Source: Harmothoe impar
Lineage: Eukaryota > Annelida > Polychaeta > Phyllodocida > Polynoidae
Direction of reading: 5' to 3'
Length of the DNA stretch: 64,000 nucleotides
Assembly: GCA_947462335.1 (NCBI GenBank)
Contig: OX381709.1
Coordinates: forward strand, 38,992,904 to 39,056,903
Shown here piece by piece: positions 60,117 to 64,000 of the stretch; the first letter of the stretch is position 1, and each line of letters starts with the position of its first letter. The notes below the pieces were generated by a model, which was not told where the DNA came from, searched no databases, and saw nothing but the letters and a program-made list of their open reading frames with translations. The translations under genes and the position numbers were made by a program.

Positions 60117-61038
60117 AAATACCACTAAAACAGTTTAGAGTGGATAATTCCAAGAAAATGTGTTTAAGCTGCACATATCATATATCATTTTAACCGTCTA
60201 TAATGCCTTCATCAAATTCCTTCCATATTTTGGGATTCTAGTTGCTTTGGAATATACATAGAACTAAAACGTTCTTTTTTTTACTTCCTTTCCTTTAAAC
60301 AGCATTATGGGATGGAAATCGGACAAAATTCTTAGGTTTAAAAATTGGGATTTAATTTTGATGTCAATACCTGGGGTCCTCTATTTTTCTTTTGGCGATA
60401 TTTTTTTTCTTTTGGCGATATTCCAATTATTAAGCTCTGTAGAGCTGTTCAAAGTTTCATAGTTACAAGAAAATGGTAAAAATTGCTGTTTACCCCTATT
60501 ATCGCCCTTTTTTTTCAAACCACACCCTAAATCCGTCACTTCCGGGTAGAATGGCCAAATAGTCCCTCAGAAAGTTTGGGAACTCGGACCTCAGGGTGGG
60601 GGTAAAAGTATTAGATGTATGCTTATTTGGGATCATAGTTATCTGGAGGTGTTTGTTTATAGTCTAGGCTAAATATTTTATTGGTACCATGTAAACAGTG
60701 GAGGGTAATGGGGGTGAAACAGCCATATATATAGTATTCATACGCTGATTAGGTCTCACTGCACAAAATCAATGTCCTGATTTCCATGGCAATTTTTACT
60801 AAATCTTGGCTGACTTTCTTATTTATGGCCTATTGTATAATTTTCTCCATTTCAATAGCTGAAATATGGGATATTTGGCTTAGCTCTCAGGGAATTTTAA
60901 GTATTTCATATATTAGACCCAAGGTGTGTGACCTTGATTTTTTCGAGGCCCGACTAGGCATTTAGAGTGGTAGCACCACTATGCAACTCTAACACATTTC
61001 CTTGGAACTAACCACTCCAAACTGTTTTAGTGGTATTT
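60117..61038. mobile_element. 922-bp inverted-repeat element, possibly TA-flanked
   Basis: 48-bp terminal inverted repeats at 60117-60164 and 60991-61038 (AAATACCACTAAAACAGTTT...AATGTGTT) show only a few mismatches. If the true ends are CCACTAAAACAG, TA flanks both (60120-60121, 61034-61035), as for Tc1/mariner-type elements. The interior has no transposase frame. It contains a short tandem repeat TTCTTTTGGCGATATT at 60387-60422. Confidence 0.82.
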
Positions 61039-61821
61039 GGGTGCTGAGACTTCCGCGAGACTTCCATGCCCCATGTAGAAAAAGCTCCATCATTACCAGG
61101 TGTCTTCAGGTGCCAACAGTTTTGTTTGCATACCTCTAACGTGATACAATACAAAGCATTGGTTTTTACAACCTACAAGTTGTATAGAGAAAAAACTATT
61201 TGTTAGGCTCTCTAGGAGATGGGCAAAGTTACCAGCACACGGCCATTTCTCCGCTTATCCCATAGACATGTAAGAATGCTGCTAGAGCGTCATCTGTTTT
61301 GTTTGTGCTGGCATGCTATACATCCTTGACCCCATGTCCATCTGCCTTCTTTGTTATCATGGCTCCGCTTCTAAGCAAACTGCACCTGTTATGTATGACC
61401 ATTATCTGCCCTCAACCACAGAGGACATGCCCAAAACACCAGCATAATCTTGAGAACACTTTATTGCTTGGTACAGGAAGGAGTGGGGGGAGGGCTAGGT
61501 CTCGAACGGTCAGGTTTATTATTCCTTTGTGTGTAAGGGATCTCTTTATTGGACCTAGGGTGTGAGCCCTTATTGCAGGAGGTATATAGATAAAACTGGA
61601 CCAAGTCTGCCCCTTGATTTATGTGGACAACACAGCTAGTAGAATACACTTCAGCATTAATCCGTTCCCTGCCTGCCTGCCTGAAACAAAAAGGAAACCA
61701 AAGAAAAAGAGAGAAAAGGGGCTTCGGTAAGTGTGGACAGAGGAAAGGAGATCTATTGGTATATTGAGTGAATGAGAAGCCATGCACACACATATTCTGA
61801 AGAGTGGTCTCCTAGTATTAA

Positions 61822-61892
61822 AGGCGCACTGAGCTCAGGACCTAGCCCTGCCGAGTTTTGTACGCAAATGACGTCGTGGGTTCAGTGCGCCT
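61822..61892. mobile_element. 71-bp miniature element with TTAA flanks
   Basis: AGGCGCACTGA...TCAGTGCGCCT is flanked exactly by TTAA on both sides (61818-61821, 61893-61896). TTAA duplication is typical of piggyBac-type (and Kolobok) transposition. The core contains TGACGTCG. Too small to code. Confidence 0.82.
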
Positions 61893-62198
61893 TTAAGAAG
61901 TATTTTTTCTAATAAAACTCATGCATTGCGGAGTAGGCCTTTTTCCTCTGAAACCTGGGGATATAACTAAATGGTTTCATGCTCATCAGTCCTAAATTGT
62001 CTAAAGAATCAGTTCACTCTAAAGGAAATATTGATGACCCTTAGCCAACTGTCTGAATTGTGTCTGGAGATTGGAAACAATGTGCACACACCTTCTACAG
62101 CCGATTTGTATCTCTGATGTTGAAGAGCTAAGCCCCCAAAAGCGGACCTTTTTACTGTGTTTGACTAAAGTTTAATACCTTAATTGGATTCTTTAATG

Positions 62199-62459
62199 AC
62201 GGGCACCCTACTCTCGTTCCCAAATCCTTCCGAGGCTCTGGTAACTGCCAAATGTTGGGATTTTGCTGTGTCTGGGCAACCCCTGCTGGTAGCTTAGAAC
62301 CAGCGAACAGGAACAGGAAATGGAACCAGTTCCTGTTCGCTGGTTCCAGCCTACCAGCAGGGGTTGCCCAGACACAGCAAAATCCAAAGTTCAAGGTCAT
62401 TTGGCTGTTACCAGAGCCTTCCTTCGGAAGGATTTGGGAACGAGAGTACGGGCACCCTA
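62199..62459. mobile_element. Long-hairpin element flanked by 11-12 bp direct repeats
   Basis: ACGGGCACCCTA occurs at 62199-62210 and 62448-62459. Between them the arms CTCTCGTTCCCAAATCCTTC... and their inverse pair for over 100 bp each, including CTGTGTCTGGGCAACCCCTG and its inverse. The loop is about 62316-62328. The right arm has a small extra segment near 62381-62398. No coding capacity beyond frames that mirror each other across the hairpin. Confidence 0.85.
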
Positions 62460-62545
62460 GCTCAACCCCCCTAGATACATGCCTGATAACTGGACTAGCT
62501 TCTGGGTCTCAGGCGATCCAAAGCTGCGAGGCTTGGGCCATTTGA

Positions 62546-64000
62546 GACAGAGAGCTAAACAGTTTAGTGATGACCTTCACTTAATTAACCCTTTAAGGGC
62601 CGCTGCTGCCTCTGGGCAGCATCTAAAATACCCTTGAAAAACCGCTGCTGCCATGGGGCAGCAAAATTGATACCCTAGGGCATCAATACCACTAAATTAC
62701 AGACCCTGCTATGAAACAAAGAATAAGAATTTTTGAATCAATCCAAAAATATTTAACATTACTACTACGTCCTCTTGTCAAAAAGGTGTAAATTCTGTCT
62801 CCAATACAAATCATTTCACTCCTTAGCCACTATCCAAGGGAGCACATACTTGCAAAGTTGCATATTCCCATGGCATAGGGCCGGTGGTTAAGTCCCAAAT
62901 GACATTTTTCAAGGCCAGCAGGGAAAGGGTTAATATGTATAACATGTTCTAAAGTTTAGATATCTTCTATTCCACTACTTTGCTACTGCAGTACAAGGTT
63001 CAAGGGATTTCATCAAAAATAAGTAGGCCCCATTGTTTCATGGCTTGTGTAGCTCATCAACTTATCTATGTATTCCATCATGTACTAGAGATTTATATAC
63101 TATACTAAAGCAAAAGCCTTTAACAAGAAACGTGATACTCTGGAGACAGTTTTAAAACTAGCCCCGGTCTTGTAAAATATATTAGAGATGTAGGGTTGCC
63201 TTACTTGAATCAGTAATCATCTATTTAAGGAGCCAGCTGATCTGCTTGTGGGGGGAAATACAATTGGTACAAGTTGATAAACGGTAAGTGAAAGCTATTG
63301 TGAAATCAAAACGATTATGTATTTTTTAATTGAATTTTGACACAGTTTATCGCGTCTCAAACGTGTTTATTTGTTAATAAAGCAGTTCTATGTGATCTCA
63401 TTGAACCAAAATAAAGTTCAAGCCAGCTTGAAGAACAACAACAGCTATAAACAAAGAATGATCGTGAGCTCTTAAAGCTTGTCACATTATCCAATCACTA
63501 TCTGTGGACCATAAAATGGCAAGACACTAATTGTCTTCTCAAACAAAAGGTTACAGAACTGTCCACAAGGTAGAGCCATCAGTTTCTCTGCATTTTTTTA
63601 ATTATTCAGTTGTAGAATGCTATTATTCTGCATTCATAATTGGAAGATGTGAGGAACTATAAGAGCAATATGTTTATAGTCCTCCTTTACCCCCTACTCA
63701 GATAGAAAGTCTATGGTGTTAAGATCCTAGGTCATATTAGATGTCTCAAAGGTAACAGCTAAACCACATTAGCCACCATCATGGGAAAACCCTCAATGTG
63801 CAGGCAGTTGTTGTGATGGAGGTGCATGCCTGCGGCTTAACCAATACAATTGGCACTCTCCCCACCACATCCCATAAAAAAAGAAATCTAAATAGGCACG
63901 GACAAAATCTTGAGAGAACACAATGAATCACTGAGAGCTATAGACACAAGATAGACACAGCTACATTATTTGTTAAAGGTTGCAGTTTTGCTTGTGACAT
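62546..64000. other. No supported gene
   Basis: A GCTGCTGCC(T/A)..GGGCAGCA pair occurs at 62602-62621 and 62643-62662 (GCCGCTGCTGCCTCTGGGCA, then CCGCTGCTGCCATGGGGCAG). A possible donor CG|GTAAGTG is at 63284. Otherwise AT-rich, structureless sequence to the window end. Confidence 0.4.

Noticed and set aside
62152..62545. Two frames on opposite strands with nearly the same peptide (GFCCVWATPAG, EPANRN).
   Set aside because: They are mirror translations of the two arms of one hairpin, not a gene family.

Overview
The window reads as intergenic or intronic DNA from a eukaryotic nuclear genome, most likely an invertebrate animal. It is moderately AT-rich and almost free of long reading frames. 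It is full of hairpin-forming and inverted-repeat elements, microsatellites, old tandem duplications and one intact-looking LTR element. No bacterial gene organisation, tRNA, rRNA or recognisable conserved protein domain was seen. Species cannot be named from the sequence.

The clearest object is an LTR retroelement at 3599-11774. Its two 496-bp LTRs look identical base for base (TG...CA ends, TATA box), and it is flanked by a 4-bp ATTC target duplication. It carries one long ORF (605 codons, proline-rich, basic tail) that I do not recognise, and I see no reverse transcriptase, integrase or protease. It looks like a young non-autonomous element with its own protein. It landed inside an older foldback element, whose surviving arm lets the empty site be read directly. 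Its 3' end carries four copies of the polypurine-tract motif.

The rest, by region: 1-3.4 kb, weak repeats; 11.8-17.6 kb, no certain gene, one long TA microsatellite and clusters of a 9-mer; 17.6-25.3 kb, an ancient head-to-tail duplication with a foldback element and a second TA tract; 25.3-33.8 kb, mostly featureless, with hairpins near 27.5 kb; 33.8-41.5 kb, GC-richer, with a few exon-like stretches on both strands; 42.2-43.4 kb, a foldback element with inverted tandem arrays; 44-50.4 kb, small ORFs and palindromes; 52.5-55.1 kb, a second tandem duplication with a hairpin insertion present in only one copy; 56-62.5 kb, several short inverted-repeat elements with recognisable target-site signatures (TAA, TTAA, possibly TA, and an 11-12 bp direct repeat).

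The most unusual genome-scale signal is the 9-mer GAGC(A/T)GCTC. I located 19 exact copies (17 outside the LTRs), where a random 64-kb sequence would have about 0.5. They are grouped, often beside one-base variants, and the LTR carries one. This could be a lineage-specific regulatory or architectural protein site, or debris of a repeat family.

Short ORFs are listed as candidates only. A 64-kb AT-rich sequence contains many such frames by chance, so their confidence is low.
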